From CAZCQG01 sp964500775 (GTDB taxonomy: Bacteria > Campylobacterota > Campylobacteria > Campylobacterales > CAZCQG01), in the NCBI GenBank assembly GCA_964500775.1, contig CAZCQG010000003.1, forward strand, positions 1 to 64,000: 64,000 bases of DNA, read 5' to 3'. The notes under the pieces were generated by a model. It saw only the letters and a list, made by a program, of their open reading frames with translations. It did not search any database and was not told the origin of the DNA. Positions 63,613-64,000 of this stretch are shown here, piece by piece (the first letter of the stretch is position 1; each line of letters opens with the position of its first letter). A program made the translations under genes and the position numbers.

Positions 63613-64000
63613 ATGAATATGAGTGATATTAATACTTGGATGGGGTTTCTTAGCGGCTATTCACTGAAAATACTCGGATCGTTGCTTATCTTTGTTTTCG
63701 GTATCTATATGTCTAAGATTCTCAAAAAATATCTTAGTAAAGGGCTACAAAAGACCAATCTAGATGCTACGATCATCAAATTTTTAGAGAATGTTCTCTA
63801 TTTTGTATTGCTCATCTTAGTAGTGATTTTTGCCTTGAGTAATCTCGGCGTACAGACGGCTTCTATCATAGCGGTACTCGGTACGGCAGGTTTGGCGATT
63901 GCTTTGTCGCTCAAAGATTCGCTCTCTAATATCGCTTCGGGGATTATGATCGTGGGGATGCGATATTTTAGGGTAGGGGACGTGATAGAGGTATCGGGTA
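63613..64000 (+). CDS. MscS-family mechanosensitive channel (3' end cut by window)
   Basis: First 129 residues of a small-conductance mechanosensitive channel. Three hydrophobic segments are seen (about 17-36, 53-77 and 84-118). The third is the pore-lining helix, rich in Gly and Ala: SIIAVLGTAGLAIALSLKDS. The start of the beta domain follows (MRYFRVGDVIEVSG), and the rest lies beyond the window. GGAG precedes the ATG, 2 bases after the csd6 stop. It releases solutes on hypo-osmotic shock, which would matter if sucrose is accumulated. Confidence 0.93.
   Translation, partial: MNMSDINTWMGFLSGYSLKILGSLLIFVFGIYMSKILKKYLSKGLQKTNLDATIIKFLENVLYFVLLILVVIFALSNLGVQTASIIAVLGTAGLAIALSLKDSLSNIASGIMIVGMRYFRVGDVIEVSG

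Noticed and set aside
1..64000. CRISPR arrays, tRNA or rRNA genes, insertion sequences, prophage
   Set aside because: No regularly spaced repeats, no transposase or integrase proteins, and all gaps are under about 190 bases and lack a recognisable tRNA cloverleaf.

Overview
The window looks like the chromosome of a free-living member of the Campylobacterota (the former Epsilonproteobacteria), probably near the sulfur-oxidising Sulfurimonas/Sulfuricurvum group. I infer this from gene order and protein type; no rRNA is present. The block pheS-pheT-aroA-ispH-rpsA-(membrane protein)-serA, with a divergent HIT gene, matches the order I know from Campylobacter jejuni. The block rplI-hslV-hslU-era-csd6 matches Helicobacter pylori. 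A CetB/CetA-type energy-taxis pair, AcnB and a one-heme periplasmic cytochrome fit the same group. The DNA is moderately AT-rich, genes are packed with many 1-14 base overlaps, and TTG starts are common. I see no tRNA, rRNA, CRISPR array, transposase or prophage. No gene-free gap exceeds about 190 bases.

Layout. 1-3.5 kb: energy-taxis pair (first gene cut by the window edge) and a globin-EAL phosphodiesterase. 3.7-20.6 kb: a run of twelve same-strand genes joined by overlaps or short gaps. It covers lower glycolysis/gluconeogenesis (gap, pgi, pgk), acetate/acetyl-CoA interconversion (pta, ackA), a nucleotidyltransferase/pseudo-mutase fusion, and glycogen metabolism (two GH57 enzymes, GalT-like, glgA, DUF4912, ROK glucokinase). 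20.6-23.6 kb: EAL-HDOD protein and an unknown partner. 23.7-30.4 kb: acnB, dnaJ, recR, cytochrome c and a SulP transporter. 30.4-35.8 kb: a three-gene sucrose cassette (PfkB sugar kinase, sucrose-phosphate synthase with phosphatase domain, sucrose synthase). 35.9-46.9 kb: alr, the serA-to-pheS block and HIT. 46.9-54.1 kb: a WD40-like protein, a LOG-family protein, ispG, proA, a tautomerase, an ABC ATPase that seems to start at ATA, and a globin-GGDEF cyclase. 54.1-58.6 kb: methyltransferase, an inverted-repeat patch, thioesterase, UspA, DEAD-box helicase and a YgjP-type metallopeptidase. 58.7-64 kb: an FTR-rhodanese fusion, then rplI, hslV, hslU, era, csd6 and a truncated mscS.

How it fits together. 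The central theme is reserve carbon. One long transcription unit appears to connect triose and hexose phosphates, glycogen and acetate, and a separate cassette makes and can cleave sucrose. An autotroph could store fixed carbon as glycogen and sucrose, with sucrose possibly also an osmolyte, and recover it when electron donor or acceptor is short. Two cyclic-di-GMP enzymes of opposite activity carry the same globin-like sensor, suggesting oxygen or NO control of lifestyle alongside energy taxis. The most unusual single protein is the fusion of a ferredoxin-thioredoxin-reductase catalytic domain to a rhodanese.
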